This document shows, in pieces, positions 38,801-47,843 of a stretch of DNA of 64,000 nucleotides. Origin of the DNA: Distichodus sexfasciatus. Its lineage: Eukaryota; Chordata; Actinopteri; Characiformes; Distichodontidae. The translations under genes and the position numbers were made by a program. Under the pieces are notes generated by a model. That model was not told the DNA's origin and did no database searches. It was given only the letters and a program-made list of their open reading frames with translations. The stretch is taken from positions 2,615,277 through 2,679,276 of the forward strand of contig JAVGVS010000023.1 in the NCBI GenBank assembly GCA_032718565.1, in the 5' to 3' direction. Positions within the stretch are counted from its first letter, which is position 1. Each line of letters begins with the position of its first letter.

Positions 38801-41713
38801 TTCAAGTATACAGTATAAAATGGAATGTTATTCATGGTGGCTAATGACTCATGGATAATTTGACCTTTTTCACACATCGTAGCCACGTCAGTGTCCACTT
38901 CAGATCAGAAGTCAGTTTGATTTAAAACCTTTATATTTATCGTGTATTATCAGATTTCGATTTTGTCAGAACAGAAAGTCTGCCCTGAGCTACAGTCTCA
39001 ATCAGCTTCTCTCTCTCTTGCACTCTCTTAAGGTCCAGATATCTAATCTTTAGTCAATTCCCTTGATTCAGAGAGATGCTTACTAGTTAGATCACAATAA
39101 CCTCAGTGGGTTTTAATCACTTGACGACTACTAGTGTGAATACCTTTGTTAACATGAATACTTTGAGAATACTGCCCATCTTATATAAGCATAATGAGGG
39201 TTCTTTGGATTTGACCCTTATTTTACAACTTTCTGAATCAATCTGGGGGTGGCACGGTGGCACAGTGATTATCGCTTCTGGCTCACAGTAAGAAGGTCCT
39301 GGGTTCGAGCCCCAGGTCTGCCGTGGGGCCTTTCTGTGTGGAGTTTGCATGCTCGCTCCATGTTCGCGTGGGTTTTCTCTGGGTGCTCCGGTTTCCTCCC
39401 ACAGGCCAAAGGCATGTAATATAGGTTAATTGGTGACTCTAAATTGACCCTGTAAGGTGTGAATGTGAGTGTGATTGTGTGCCCTGCGGTGTGTTGGCAC
39501 ATGCCCAGAGTTGTTCCCCACCCTGCGCCCTTAAATTCCCGGAATAGGCTCCGGTACCCCTGCGGCCCCAGTTGGGATTAAGCGGTTCAGATAATGAATG
39601 AATGAATGACTCACTCGGTCACCTTATAATTTTGATTTTCTTCTCTGTTCTTCCAGCATCCGAACCCAGTGAACTCCATTCATGACCACATTTTTCTCTC
39701 CCAAATTTGACAGTTCTGTACCTGTTACCAAGTCAACAAATTACAGCTTTACAATGCCCCTCAACATCCTTAAGTGACAAGAGGATTGAGCTCAACGTTA
39801 TGTAGACATAATTTTTGACCAAAATGAGATATTCATTGATTGTCACAAATACAACCTCATGTTGAAGCCTGTAAAGGACAGGCCTATAACATCCCAATAC
39901 AGCCAGCCAACATTCACCTCACAAGGTAAAATAGTAGACCCAAACCAATCATCCTGAAATTTAGTAAGGATGCAGTTTGTAAGCTGTCATGACTCTGCTT
40001 CTGTGCTTTCACCTGGGTTTCACCAGGCCTTATCATGAGCACAAAATGAATTATGTCCGTTAAGAGGAACAAGATCTTGCCTTACAAGAAGATATTGATT
40101 GATTGGAAATCAGTACTCAGACAAAAAACTTGAGAGGCAGAACAGGTATTATCTTGGAAACATTTATGTGGATGTGAGCAATAGGCTTGTCTCCTTAGCC
40201 AGCACTATTCTTTTTGCTAGTGACAGTAGTGGCACTTTTGCTGAGCATATCATTATGCTTTATGCCTCGCTCTCTGGCCGGGATTCTGCAAGAACACGGT
40301 AATAATGCTGTTCTGTCACTTTGCCTGCCTCAAAATGCTTGGTTCCCTACAACATCCCTTGCTCCCTGTTCAAATGACTTCCCGCCCCACTCAGGGTATG
40401 TGTTCAGTGAACAAAACGAAGGGCGCTTACTTGCATCGTCTCACAAATATGTTTGCACATGGTTATTCAGGAAATATATGCCACCACTAATCCACCTTGA
40501 GATAAGGTACCATGAGCATACAAGGCGGCACTAACAGGCGCATTTCTTGGCCAGCGGGAAATTTCCGCCTACTCTTTGCAACCCTCTCTGTAACCTTTCT
40601 GGCGATAAATGCACCTGAACAAACAGATACACTACTGGGTACTCTGCAGGCATTTCATAGATATAATGAAATGAGAATTGCCGCCTGGTTTCTTTGTATG
40701 TGGTTTCACACAAGCAGCAGGATCCAAGCTACTGTTTTGCTGTGAAATTACACCAATGCCATGCAGATGCAAGGCTTGGACACGTGCAGACTAGTGCTCA
40801 GCTTAGCTAATGGTGTACTTAATTCAGAATTGACTCAGCATGACTATTTGCAAATGGGTTTTTTCCACAGCTTTCCAATTCAGCGCCTTCTTTCTTTCCT
40901 TTTCGCTCTCAGGTCCAGCTCGTATTGCTCCAGTGGGTTGCCTGGTTCCTGCGCATGAAGCGCCCGGGTGAAAGTGAGGACCCCGAGCGCCCACCGTGCG
41001 CCCCACACCTCCGCCGTTGCTCCTCCGGTTCTCAGAGCGGCAGCCTTCCCAACGCAGCCGGCTCGGCTTCAGCAGACCTGCATCATCACCACCACCATCC
41101 TCCGGCCACGTTGCACCCTCTCCACCCTCAGAGCCTCCTTCAGGCGGCAGCAGTCGCTGGCCACGGCAACCACCTCCACTCGCAAGGAAACAGCGCCAAC
41201 AACAATGGCAATCTGCTCTACATAGGCTTCTCCAGCCTGGACGAGGCCTCCCCGCCACCTCCGCCCCTCCTTTCTGAGTCTGTCCAGACACGGAACAGCG
41301 TGTCGGGTGGAATGAGGCCCGCCACTGTCTCGCCGCCAGCTGTGTTGTCCAGTCCGCCGCCTCACCTTCCCTCACAGTTCTGCAGTCCGCCACCTCCTCC
41401 CACACCCAACCTGGAGGCCACTGGCTGCCCCAGTACGGTGTCAGGAGGCGGCGGGGGTTGCTCGTGCTCGGGTGCAAGTGGCAGCGGCGGCGATCCGCAG
41501 CTGCAGATGATCCTGGATGAGGTGCGCTACATCGCCGACCGTTTCCGAGCACAAGACGAGAGTGAGAGCGTATCGGAGCAGTGGAAGTTTGCTGCAGCAG
41601 TCATCGACCGTCTGTGCCTAGTGGCCTTCAGCGTCTTCAACATCATCTGCACTATCTCCATCCTCATGTCGGCACCCAATTTCGTGGAGGCTGTTTCCAA
41701 GGACTTCATTTGA
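9384..41713 (+). CDS. chrna7: Neuronal nicotinic acetylcholine receptor subunit, alpha7 type (complete, 10 exons)
   Basis: Coding exons join 9384-9435, 13020-13159, 13509-13553, 15160-15269, 16293-16372, 28130-28297, 31384-31578, 34284-34370, 36479-36588 and 40913-41713: 1,788 nt, 595 residues. Alpha7 subunits form homopentameric, acetylcholine-gated, calcium-permeable channels in neuronal membranes. Visible order: signal peptide (about 1-21); extracellular domain with loop D Trp76, loop A Tyr114, Cys-loop C149-C163, loop B Trp170 and loop C Tyr209, Cys211-Cys212, Tyr216; M1 (about 231-253); M2 with Glu259 (-1') and Leu269 (9'); M3 (about 295-315); a long cytoplasmic loop (330-522); amphipathic helix (523-554); M4 (555-583). 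N-glycosylation sequons are at N45, N89 and N132. Human alpha7 has 502 residues; nearly all the excess is in the loop. Alpha8 is the main alternative identity. Symbol given for the alpha7-type clade. Confidence 0.92.
9436..13019 (+). other. Intron 1
   Basis: 3,584 bp with GT-AG ends. It holds a CT run at 9815-9834 and an adjoining TG then AG run at 10025-10064; the remainder is AT-rich with no repeat family I recognise. The acceptor is preceded by a CT-rich tract at 12988-13016. Confidence 0.85.
13020..13159 (+). CDS. chrna7: chrna7-type exon 2: signal peptide end and N-terminal helix
   Basis: 140 nt, the human CHRNA7 exon 2 length. It begins V(S)VQGPYQ, matching the VSLQG-type junction of alpha7, then the N-terminal helix and the conserved YNPMERPVANDSQPLTV block containing the N45 sequon, and ends in QIMDV before donor GTGAGT. 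A second in-frame AG lies 6 nt downstream (13024-13025). I chose the first because it gives the conserved 140-nt length. Confidence 0.95.
13160..13508 (+). other. Intron 2
   Basis: 349 bp, the shortest intron of the gene, with GT-AG ends. It is T-rich with no repeat. Confidence 0.9.
13509..13553 (+). CDS. chrna7: chrna7-type exon 3
   Basis: 45 nt in phase 0, encoding DEKNQVLTTNIWLNM. It carries the loop D Trp (residue 76) of the complementary face of the agonist site. The acceptor is TTCTCAG and the donor GTAAGA. Its length is identical to human exon 3. Confidence 0.97.
13554..15159 (+). other. Intron 3
   Basis: 1,606 bp, AT-rich, with GT-AG ends. It carries an antisense SINE of family B at 14791-15040 and is otherwise unremarkable. 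Confidence 0.9.
14791..15040 (-). repeat. tRNA-derived SINE, family B, antisense copy
   Basis: Read on the minus strand, the head looks tRNA-like (GGTAGCATAACGGTTAGGG as A-box region; GGTCAAATCCC as B-box). The body follows, with a CAGCA repeat tail that appears here as CACAGCACAGCACAGCAC near 14819-14842. At least five related copies lie in this window, all in the same antisense orientation. Confidence 0.8.
15160..15269 (+). CDS. chrna7: chrna7-type exon 4
   Basis: 110 nt, as in human. It encodes HWYDHYLQWNQSEYPG and on to WTPDILLYN: the N89 sequon and the loop A region with Tyr114. It ends in AG before GTACAC, splitting Ser116 with exon 5. The acceptor is TTTTTGCAG. Confidence 0.97.
15270..16292 (+). 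other. Intron 4
   Basis: 1,023 bp with GT-AG ends. It has a short TTCC repeat near 15720-15735 and no mobile element that I recognise. Confidence 0.9.
16293..16372 (+). CDS. chrna7: chrna7-type exon 5
   Basis: 80 nt, as in human. It encodes ADDEFDSTFKTNVLVNSSGY then CSYIPP, including sequon N132. It begins with T completing Ser116 and ends with G of Gly143 before donor GTCAGT. The acceptor follows a TCCCCTCACAG tract. Confidence 0.97.
18391..18550 (-). repeat. SINE family B, antisense copy split by a MITE, first part
   Basis: Matches the family B copy at 14791-15040, from the TGTGACCTCTGCATTTGGCC segment to the position before the tRNA-like head, where it is interrupted at 18551. Its remaining part resumes at 19001-19035. 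Confidence 0.8.
18551..19000. mobile_element. hAT-like MITE nested in a SINE
   Basis: A 450-bp element with terminal inverted repeats TAGGGGTG...CACCCCTA and subterminal GAATCG/CGATTC motifs. It is flanked by an 8-bp duplication, GCGAACAC (18543-18550) and ACGAACAC (19001-19008), 7 of 8 identical. Removing the element and one duplicate rejoins a continuous family B SINE, which confirms the borders. It has no transposase. Confidence 0.85.
19001..19035 (-). repeat. SINE family B, split copy, second part (tRNA-like head)
   Basis: Contains ACCTTAACGTTACGCTACC, the reverse complement of the A-box end seen in the other copies. It continues the SINE interrupted at 18550. Confidence 0.75.
19900..20700 (-). 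mobile_element. Degenerate L2-like LINE, reverse transcriptase 3' part
   Basis: On the minus strand near 20640-20690 the translation reads A-H-Q-G-S-V-L-G-P-L-L-F, the hallmark G-x-P-Q-G-S-V-L-G-P motif of non-LTR reverse transcriptases. Downstream (lower coordinates) come a HAFIIS-LDYSNAF segment near 20330 and a PIKVEL-like segment near 20280, matching the C-terminal domain of L2/CR1-type elements in the right order. Several stops and frameshifts show it is dead. The borders are approximate. Confidence 0.7.
28130..28297 (+). CDS. chrna7: chrna7-type exon 6: Cys-loop and loop B
   Basis: 168 nt, as in human. It contains the 13-residue Cys-loop between Cys149 and Cys163 (CNVDVRWFPFDIQKC), loop B FGSWTFDGW with Trp170, and ends EWDLV. 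It begins with two bases of Gly143 and ends with one base of Gly199 before GTGAGT. Confidence 0.98.
28298..31383 (+). other. Intron 6
   Basis: 3,086 bp with GT-AG ends. A decayed DNA-transposon end (AAGTAACCTTCCCAACACTG) lies at 31006-31025, a motif common at the ends of fish elements. The stretch 28640-28870 is more balanced in base composition than its surroundings. No exon is seen. Confidence 0.85.
31384..31578 (+). CDS. chrna7: chrna7-type exon 7: loop C and M1
   Basis: 195 nt, as in human. Loop C carries the vicinal cysteines Cys211-Cys212 (FYDCCKEPYPDVTF), which define an alpha subunit, with Tyr209 and Tyr216. M1 (LYYALNLLIPCVLLSSMTLL) follows, then the pore-lining start PADSGEKISL with selectivity residue Glu259. 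It ends one base into Gly264 before GTAAGC. Confidence 0.98.
32258..32448. repeat. Intronic duplicated segment, copy 1
   Basis: Shares GACAGTCAAT, GGTCCTCTTTGAACAG, TCCTGTCT and GACCCTGCTTC in the same order and spacing with 32668-32865, about 410 bp downstream. The divergence looks old, about a quarter of positions by eye. Function unknown. Confidence 0.65.
32668..32865. repeat. Intronic duplicated segment, copy 2
   Basis: Direct partner of 32258-32448, with the same order of shared motifs. It could be a local tandem duplication or two members of a dispersed family. Confidence 0.65.
34284..34370 (+). CDS. chrna7: chrna7-type exon 8: M2 pore helix
   Basis: 87 nt, as in human. It encodes [20 protein letters not shown] and then TSDSIPLI, the channel-lining helix, with 9' Leu269 (gate) and the outer ring Glu280. 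M2 is unchanged from the mammalian alpha7 sequence as I know it, so calcium permeability and gating should be conserved. It ends one base into residue 293 before GTAAGT. Confidence 0.98.
34530..34730 (+). repeat. tRNA-derived SINE, family C (V-SINE-like)
   Basis: tRNA-like head with TCTAGTGGTTAGAATACTCG (A-box region) and GTGGGTTTGATTCC (B-box). The tail GGATAAAAGTGTTTGCTGAA then TGCCGTAAA is the teleost form of the widespread 'gataagagcgtctgccaaatgcc' end shared by V-SINEs and L2-type LINEs. Confidence 0.8.
34869..35065 (-). repeat. SINE family B, antisense copy, head lost
   Basis: Matches the family B copy at 14791 from GTGAGTGATTATTTGTCATT through CACAGCACAGCACACAG to the GGATTCAAACC B-box. 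The A-box end is missing. Confidence 0.8.
36479..36588 (+). CDS. chrna7: chrna7-type exon 9: M3
   Basis: 110 nt, as in human. It encodes (G)QYFASIMIIVGMSVIATV and on to LQYHHHDPNGGNMPKW. The first codon is completed as GGG (Gly293), where mammalian alpha7 has Ala; Gly at this M2-M3 position occurs in other nicotinic subunits. It ends in phase 0 before GTATCT. Confidence 0.97.
37323..37383. repeat. Perfect 17-bp inverted repeat (hairpin)
   Basis: Arms AGGTTATTGTATGTATT (37323-37339) and AATACATACAATAACCT (37367-37383) are exact reverse complements, separated by 27 bases that are themselves partly self-complementary (GTGT...ACAC). It is set in AT-rich intron 9. Confidence 0.9.
37921..38149 (-). 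repeat. SINE family B, antisense copy, near full length
   Basis: On the minus strand the head reads GGTAGTGTAACGGTTAGGG (A-box region), then a CACTTCAAGCCCC B-box, then the body and a CAGCACAGCA-type tail at the low-coordinate end. It is the best preserved copy with a tRNA-like head. Confidence 0.85.
39247..39609 (+). repeat. tRNA-derived SINE, family A, near full-length copy
   Basis: The head GGCACGGTGGCACAGTGATT and B-box CTGGGTTCGAGCCCC are followed by GTGTGGAGTTTGCATGC, GGGTGCTCCGGTTTCC and a GAAT tail. It is collinear with 3982-4335. No target duplication was recognised. Confidence 0.9.
40913..41713 (+). CDS. chrna7: chrna7-type exon 10: MX region, long cytoplasmic loop, MA helix, M4
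   Basis: 801 nt in phase 0, with stop TGA at 41711-41713. It starts VQLVLLQWVAWFLRMKRPG (post-M3 helix). A low-complexity loop follows: six His at 386-391, NGNLLYIGF near 427-435 (an alpha7 hallmark), two runs of five Pro, a run of five Gly and a C-S-C pair. Then come the MA helix (DPQLQMILDEVRYIADRF, from 523), M4 (AAAVIDRLCLVAFSVF and on), and the end SAPNFVEAVSKDFI. The exon is GC-rich against AT-rich introns. The loop is about 90 residues longer than in human alpha7, and this accounts for the longer protein. Confidence 0.96.
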   Translation, partial: VQLVLLQWVAWFLRMKRPGESEDPERPPCAPHLRRCSSGSQSGSLPNAAGSASADLHHHHHHPPATLHPLHPQSLLQAAAVAGHGNHLHSQGNSANNNGNLLYIGFSSLDEASPPPPPLLSESVQTRNSVSGGMRPATVSPPAVLSSPPPHLPSQFCSPPPPPTPNLEATGCPSTVSGGGGGCSCSGASGSGGDPQLQMILDEVRYIADRFRAQDESESVSEQWKFAAAVIDRLCLVAFSVFNIICTISILMSAPNFVEAVSKDFI

Positions 41714-42810
41714 GCAGGTGCTGGCGAAAATGCAGAGGCATCAACAGTGAGGACGAGCGTGAAGATCTGACTGTAGCCGGGAGGTCTTTCAGTCTCACAA
41801 AACTGTTTTCATGAAGAACTTCTAAAAAAGTTATTTGGTGGGGGGGAAATTTGGTGTCTCCGCTCCTCTTAAACATGACCGTCTGGGTTAAAGACGGATT
41901 TGGATTGGACAAGGTGGATTCTCTTATAGGATGGAAAATTGAAAACACAAATATGAGGTGAAATGAACCGATATTGACCTCGCAACTGTGGCAATAGCAT
42001 CAAGTGAGGACACTGAACCCAAAGAGGGGGGAGGAGAGTGAGAACTGAATCTTCATGTCAGAATATAAAGCTGGTGTTTGTCTTTGTTCTCCTTTGAACA
42101 AGGCACAAAATTGTCCTGAAATGTCAAAATATATTTTGGGAATGTTTGTGTCTGGGTGAGTGTGTTCAAAATGAGAGAAAGAATTGCTTGGTTTAGAGAG
42201 AGAAGATGAAGAAGTGCTTCAGGAAGTCCATGTCTGTGGAGAGGCAGAGTGGGCGGTATTGACCCAAAAACAGAAATGTTCATCTTTGTCAGAGAAGTGG
42301 AGGGCGAGGGCTTTCTGCCCAAGGACCGACAGCACACAGAGAGTAGGCGGACTATGTCTTTACTTAACTGCAGAGATGGAGAGAAGATGAATGCAGGTGT
42401 TAGGAAGGAATGAAGGAACACTTCAGATCCCTTAGTAAGATAAAGACCAACGAAGAAAGCAAGATATCATGGAGACATTTTAAAAAGTGCAACTTGGAGT
42501 GAATGACTTGCAGTTTCATTGAAAGAGAGTTGCTGGTCAATAGGGCAGAGAAAATAAGAAACTGACTGGAGAGAGAGGGAGAAAGGGAGGGGGAGGGAGG
42601 GGGAGAAAGGGAGAGAGGGAAGGAGAGAGAGGGAGGGAGAACGAGAGAGAGGTGAGACAGGGCTGGATAAATAGGATCGTTGCAAGAGAGTGAGACTCAG
42701 CAACACTTTACTGGCAGGAGGGTAAATGACCTGTTGGAGGGAAATGAAATGAAAGGGGGGGGGGGGGGGTTAGAGAGAGAGAAAATAAAAAGTCAGTGAG
42801 AAAAAGAAAG
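41714..42810 (+). other. Probable 3' UTR of the receptor gene
   Basis: The non-coding sequence following the stop becomes purine-rich from about 42540. A canonical AATAAA occurs at 42784-42789, just after a run of 15 G at 42755-42769. This is the first good poly(A) signal I see after the stop, but the true end is unknown and the purine-rich context weakens the call. Confidence 0.4.
42784..42789 (+). terminator. Candidate polyadenylation signal
   Basis: AATAAA hexamer about 1.07 kb after the stop codon. It lies in GA-rich sequence, so chance occurrence is possible. Confidence 0.3.
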
Positions 42811-44898
42811 ACCAAAACCGACTTTATAAAGCAGAGAAGATAGAGAGAGGGAAGCAGAGAACTCAAATGATTCCCTTGAGTCAGTCAGAGAAAGATGGCA
42901 AGCAGGCAGCAACGACACGCTCAGAAGCTTCCAGATTTTTCTTTTTGGCTTCTTCTCTACTCACTATTCTTCGAGATGACGGAACATGGCAGGGAGGGTA
43001 AAGGAGCTGCTGCAAGCCCGCCATCGTTTTTCCAATCCTGGACCAAATGGAGCATCCGGAGCATTTACGGTTAGCTGATGCTATTGCCCAGAGCAATGTG
43101 CTGTAACCAGCTGCAGGGACAGTCGCTCTGGGGGGTAAAGTGCCTTTGTCAATGGCACTCTGGCAGCAGTAAGGGGAAAAAAACCAAAACCAAGCCAAGC
43201 ATCTTAACCGCCTCTAGCACTGTCCACCGTAATAATACATAAAATATACTGATGTTCCTCTCATCCATCTCAAGCCCTTCATTTGTTTCATTAGACATAC
43301 ATTTAATGCTCATAACATAACAGGTGGGAAAGCTTATGGTGTTTCAGAAATGAGGTATGAGTTTTTTGTTCAAAAACACAAGAGTGACCATACAAGCTCA
43401 ATTACAGTTTTCAAACAAAACATATTAACATTGATGTACAGTACGTAAATGTTATTTTGACTGAACATCAACATTAGCTACTTTTGGTCTCTGCTGCATT
43501 ACAGTTAGACTAACTGTAATGTACTTTTTACTCTAGTACATTGCTACTGACAACAGTCCTGTTACATTTTGCAACCTCTAATTTTGTCTGCAGTGACACA
43601 AAACCATTTCCCTGATTTTTTTAAAGTAGAAACTGAAGGAATGATATCACATTGGTGTTTAAGTGACACAAATTTTAAACCTTGAAAATTGTGTGTAAAA
43701 TCCTTAACGCTGAAGTCCTACAGTGTGACCAAGCACCGTCCAGTCTTTACTGGAATTTGAGAATTGGTATCATATTTTAAAAACAAATTAAAATGGTTAA
43801 CTTTAAGTCTGAGTGAAGTATTTCTTGTAATGGCGCAAGTAAAACTCTTGTTGTGCCTTGGCAATATAAGTTTCACTGGAAAGGATTGAAGACAGTGACA
43901 GGATAGCGAGTCTGGGCTAATCAGGAATACAGCACGGGATAATGGCGGGGAAATATTAAGCAGGAGGACAGCGGGGTAAAGGCTAAAATGAGAGGAATGC
44001 TGAAAAAACAAGAGTCGTTAGATTAGAGCACATAGTTTGCTAACTTAAAAATTTACAAAGCATTACGCCACTGCTATAATTCAAATCTGAGCTAGCTCAT
44101 ACAGATTAGCCGCGTGTTCGTGCTAATCATTTGGTGTTCTTTACAACAGGTTAAACATGCATATGTTATATTTTACAGTTTATGACATCACAAAATAGGT
44201 AAACTTACACTTGGTGGTTCAATGAAAACTGCCAGCGCTGAGGGAATGGAGATTTTAGGCATGACAGACTCTCTTAATGAACTTGTCCAGACTAGCAGGT
44301 GGCAGTAGATCTGGGCAGGTTTATGCTAAACATAACTTCTCCACATAAGCAGGCTGTATTTTGTCCAATGCTACTTAGACCTACAACGAAAAGCAGTGAA
44401 AAACCGTTAAACACCACAACGTCGTAAAACTGACTCATGGGTTTTCCACATCTTTTCAGACACAGTTTTCTGACATATTTCACGTTACCAGAGTTTAAGC
44501 AGAGTGATTTAATTTTCATTGATAAAATAATACACTTTTAAAGTAATATTTAAACTGTTGACTCGGCGGTTTGGGAAAATCTAATTTATAGCACAGGTTT
44601 GCATTAACTGCCTTGACAGCAGCTCTTTCAGTTGTGAAAGTTTCAGTTTTCAATGCCTTTGCCCCCACATTCCCATTGCCTGCATGCCGATAAGTTCTGA
44701 TCTCAGGAAGAATTTGCAGAAAGTCTTCAGGTGCTTTGCCACCAAAGCACAAAAAACTGGTACCTGAAAAATGTTCAAACTCTTGTCAAAGATGCCATTT
44801 AATTTGTGATAATACCACCACAGCTAACATCAAGTATGGGAATTTTTCAGCAAGTTAAAACAGGTCTCCGAAGTAGTATGCTTCAAATACATCTCAGA
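42811..44898. other. Intergenic DNA
   Basis: No gene is recognised. A weak antisense remnant of SINE family C seems present at about 43050-43185 (GGGACAGTCGCTCTGG and flanking). The rest is AT-rich. Confidence 0.5.
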
Positions 44899-45025
44899 GG
44901 CGTGTTTCCCAAAGGCATAGTTGCAACTACATTAGCAAATAGCATAGCGTACATTAGCAAATAATATAGTGTTGCTAACGTTGTTTGCAATATGTTAGCA
45001 ACTTTGCTTTTGGAAAACACACCCC
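44899..45025. mobile_element. Short fold-back MITE
   Basis: 127 bp with long inverted ends: GGCGTGTTTCCCAAAGGCA on the left, and GGGGTGTGTTTTCCAAAAGC when the right end is reverse-complemented, both continuing into GTTGC-AAC-type sequence. Almost the whole element can fold back. This end type is common in fish MITEs of uncertain (Harbinger-like) class. Confidence 0.65.
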
Positions 45026-46016
45026 AGATAAGGCATTTTCGCCTGCTTTTTACCCCTCTATTTCAGGCCCTTTCAGAACAGGCTGTTTCTCATTAGTATT
45101 CCTAAATGCAAATGAGCTGCTGCTGCCCACACACGTCCTGCTCCAGAACTGGGGTATAGGCAGCACGGCGAGAGTTTACCTCACATGAAAATAATCAACA
45201 TGACTACTGCTAACAGACTGTCCATACAGCCATACATGGTGAACACAACACTCCGCCGGTAGACTTCTTCACTGCGATTTGTACGCTAGCACTTGCAAAA
45301 AAAACATGGCAGATCAGGAAGCGCTAGCAGTTCTACATGGTGGACGAAGCTTCTCAGATAGGAGGGTGGAGTTATTCAAATGTCCTCTAACGTGAAGTAG
45401 GGGCGAAATCTAAACGGCTCGCTAAGCACACGATTTCTGACATTCGTAAATTAATACAAACACAAATGACCATTTTTAATCAAACTTACAGTATGTGTAG
45501 TGGCAGTACAGGCCCAAATAGATGTCCAAAGAGCAGAAAAAGTGGATTTTTTCATAACATGGGAACTTCAGGGGGAAAAGGCAATGGTGCTTGTGCTAAG
45601 ATGAACCAATCTGTGGGATTTATTCCCAAAAGCCCTGGCTTAATAGCTACTGGTCAAACAAAAAGGACCTACATGGATAAGAGATTAAAGAAAATTTCCT
45701 TAAAAATCCTTGTTTCTAAAAAGCTTAGAAAGACTGTTTTAAAAGCTTATCTGGACCTGGCATAAGAGGAATCTAAAAAGTAACAAGAACCTGACCTCAT
45801 CGCCCCCGGCTTAACCATTCCTATCTTTTCTCACATGGCGTTTATCAGATTAGATTTTGTGAGATCACCTTATAGATGACCCGAAAGCCAATGCTTTTCT
45901 CCATCCTTTTTACGCTGCAATTTCAACTGCAATCTTTAGATGTAATGGCCAAACGCGTGATGGAATACAATATTTCTCTGTCTCCCTCCCTCTTCTCACT
46001 CTCTCATTCAAAATAC

Positions 46017-46053
<37 letters not shown>

Positions 46054-46899
46054 TACACCACAGCTGCTGCCACACTCCATTTCCTAATCCTTGAATAAAG
46101 TATTCTTTCCTAATACTCCGTCTCCATCATTTCACGACCGACTGCCATGCGTTGGGGGGAAATGACAGAGGGAAGGGAAAATGAAGCATGGAATGGATGT
46201 GATGAGGATGGAGACGAGGACATGAGAGAGAGAGAGGGGAAATGCTGACGCGTGGTCCTGGCTGGACAGGGTTTTAATTGATTGCTCGTTCAGGAAGAGA
46301 CGAGAGCGAGAGAGAGAGGGAAAGGGAGGTGGGTGGTGTATGAATGAAAAGAGGGTGGAGGGAGAGAGGGAGTTAATGGAAGAGAAGGGGGGGTGGGGGG
46401 GGGTGGCGATCTCACGGCCTCGGGGTGGATTTATAGGGGAAAGGACCAACAGACTTCAAAGGGAACAGGCCTGAGCCTCTTCGGGCGACGGCACATTAGC
46501 AAAAAGGCCAGCATTACGGCAGACGCGCTGCACCAGGAATCTGAGCGCTTCAACGGCAGACAATTAGCCACAATTTAAGCTTACAAAACAAGTGCATGTC
46601 TCTTTAAATATCTGCTCGTATTTTTACCAGCTTTGTGAGTCATCCCGACATTCCAACCCTTATAAAAATGTCTATTTGCTGGTGTGTGTGCGCATATGTA
46701 AGGATGTTAACAGTCACATTAGTGGAGTGTGAAGGTGTGTGTGTGGGAGGGAGGTTTTAAAGTCAGCCATTGTGGTTACCTTGCTCTCTTCCAACCCCCC
46801 CTCCCAGGAAATTCTCTGTCTCCTTTACTATCCTCATATCAGGCAAAAACAGGAGTGGTGTGATAAGGCAAGCATAGGATTTCATGGTGTGATTAGGTG
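45026..46899. other. Intergenic DNA
   Basis: No gene is recognised. It has an AC repeat at 46018-46048 and GA-rich patches at 46205-46400. A GC-balanced stretch at 46440-46580 is unlike its surroundings and could be a conserved non-coding element. Confidence 0.5.
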
Positions 46900-47843
46900 A
46901 GAGCGGAAAAAGATGTGTGTGTGCACATAAGAGAGAGGAAGATGGAGAAAGAGAGTGAGAGAGAGAGAGAAAGAGAGGGAGAAGGAGAGTGAGGGAAGAG
47001 AGACAAACTGACAAAGATAGAGATAGAGAGAGCAGGAGAAAGAGATAAAAAGAGTATTTGAGGGAAGGAGGAAGAGCGAGAGACGAGAGCAAAAGCCTGT
47101 GATAGAGTGAGAGAGTGCATGAGATGAACATGAAGACAGGAAATGAGGGAGAGACTGAGACTGAAAAGAGTATGTGAGGGAGGGAGAGAAGAAAGAGTGA
47201 GAGACAGAGGGATACTGCGAGAGAAAGTAGGAGGGGGAAGGAGAGAAGAGCAAAAGAATGGATGAGAGAGAATGAGCATGAAGAGGAGAGAAGAGAGAAA
47301 GAGTGAACAAGAGAGAACAGAGAACAAACACAGAAGAGAGAGAGAGAGAGGGGAGCAAAAGCATGTGAGAGAGGGAGACAGGATGAGAGAGAGTGAGCAT
47401 GAAGGAGAGAGAAAGAGTGAGTGGGAAGAAGAGAGGCACAGCATAAGGGCGAACATGAGAAACAATGAGAAAGCATGTGAGGGACAGATAGAAGAGAGAA
47501 AGAGTATGAGAGAGAGGAAGAGAGGAGCAAAAGCATGTAAAAGAGAGAGAGAAACATGAGAGCTCGGGAGATACATGCAGAGATAAGCAAGAAAATGTGT
47601 TAGGCATAGTGTTTGAGATAGAGCGAAAGAGTATGAGAAAGAAAGAGAGAGAGTGAGAGTGAGAGAGAGTGTGACTACAGGGGGATACAGGCACAGAGAG
47701 AAAGAGAGAAATGACAGTGAGAGAGAGGCAGATCGTGGGAGAGAGAGACAAAAACTAAGAGAGCATGAAAGAGAGTGGCAGAGAGTGTAAGAAAGAGAGA
47801 GAGTTAAAGAGATAAGAGTTTGTGTGTAAAAGAGAAAAGAAAC

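Larger units (their letters stand above)
36589..40912 (+). other. Intron 9
   Basis: 4,324 bp. It contains a GC-balanced stretch at 36830-37130, a perfect 17-bp hairpin at 37323-37383, an AAT repeat at 37558-37579, an antisense SINE family B at 37921-38149 and a sense SINE family A at 39247-39609. No exon is seen. The acceptor is TTTTCGCTCTCAG. Confidence 0.88.

Noticed and set aside
40824..41552. 242-codon minus-strand frame
   Set aside because: Antisense shadow of the GC-rich receptor exon 10, where stop codons are rare by composition.
45466..45765. 99-codon plus-strand frame rich in Lys and Ser
   Set aside because: No recognised domain, no splice context and ordinary AT-rich composition; likely chance.
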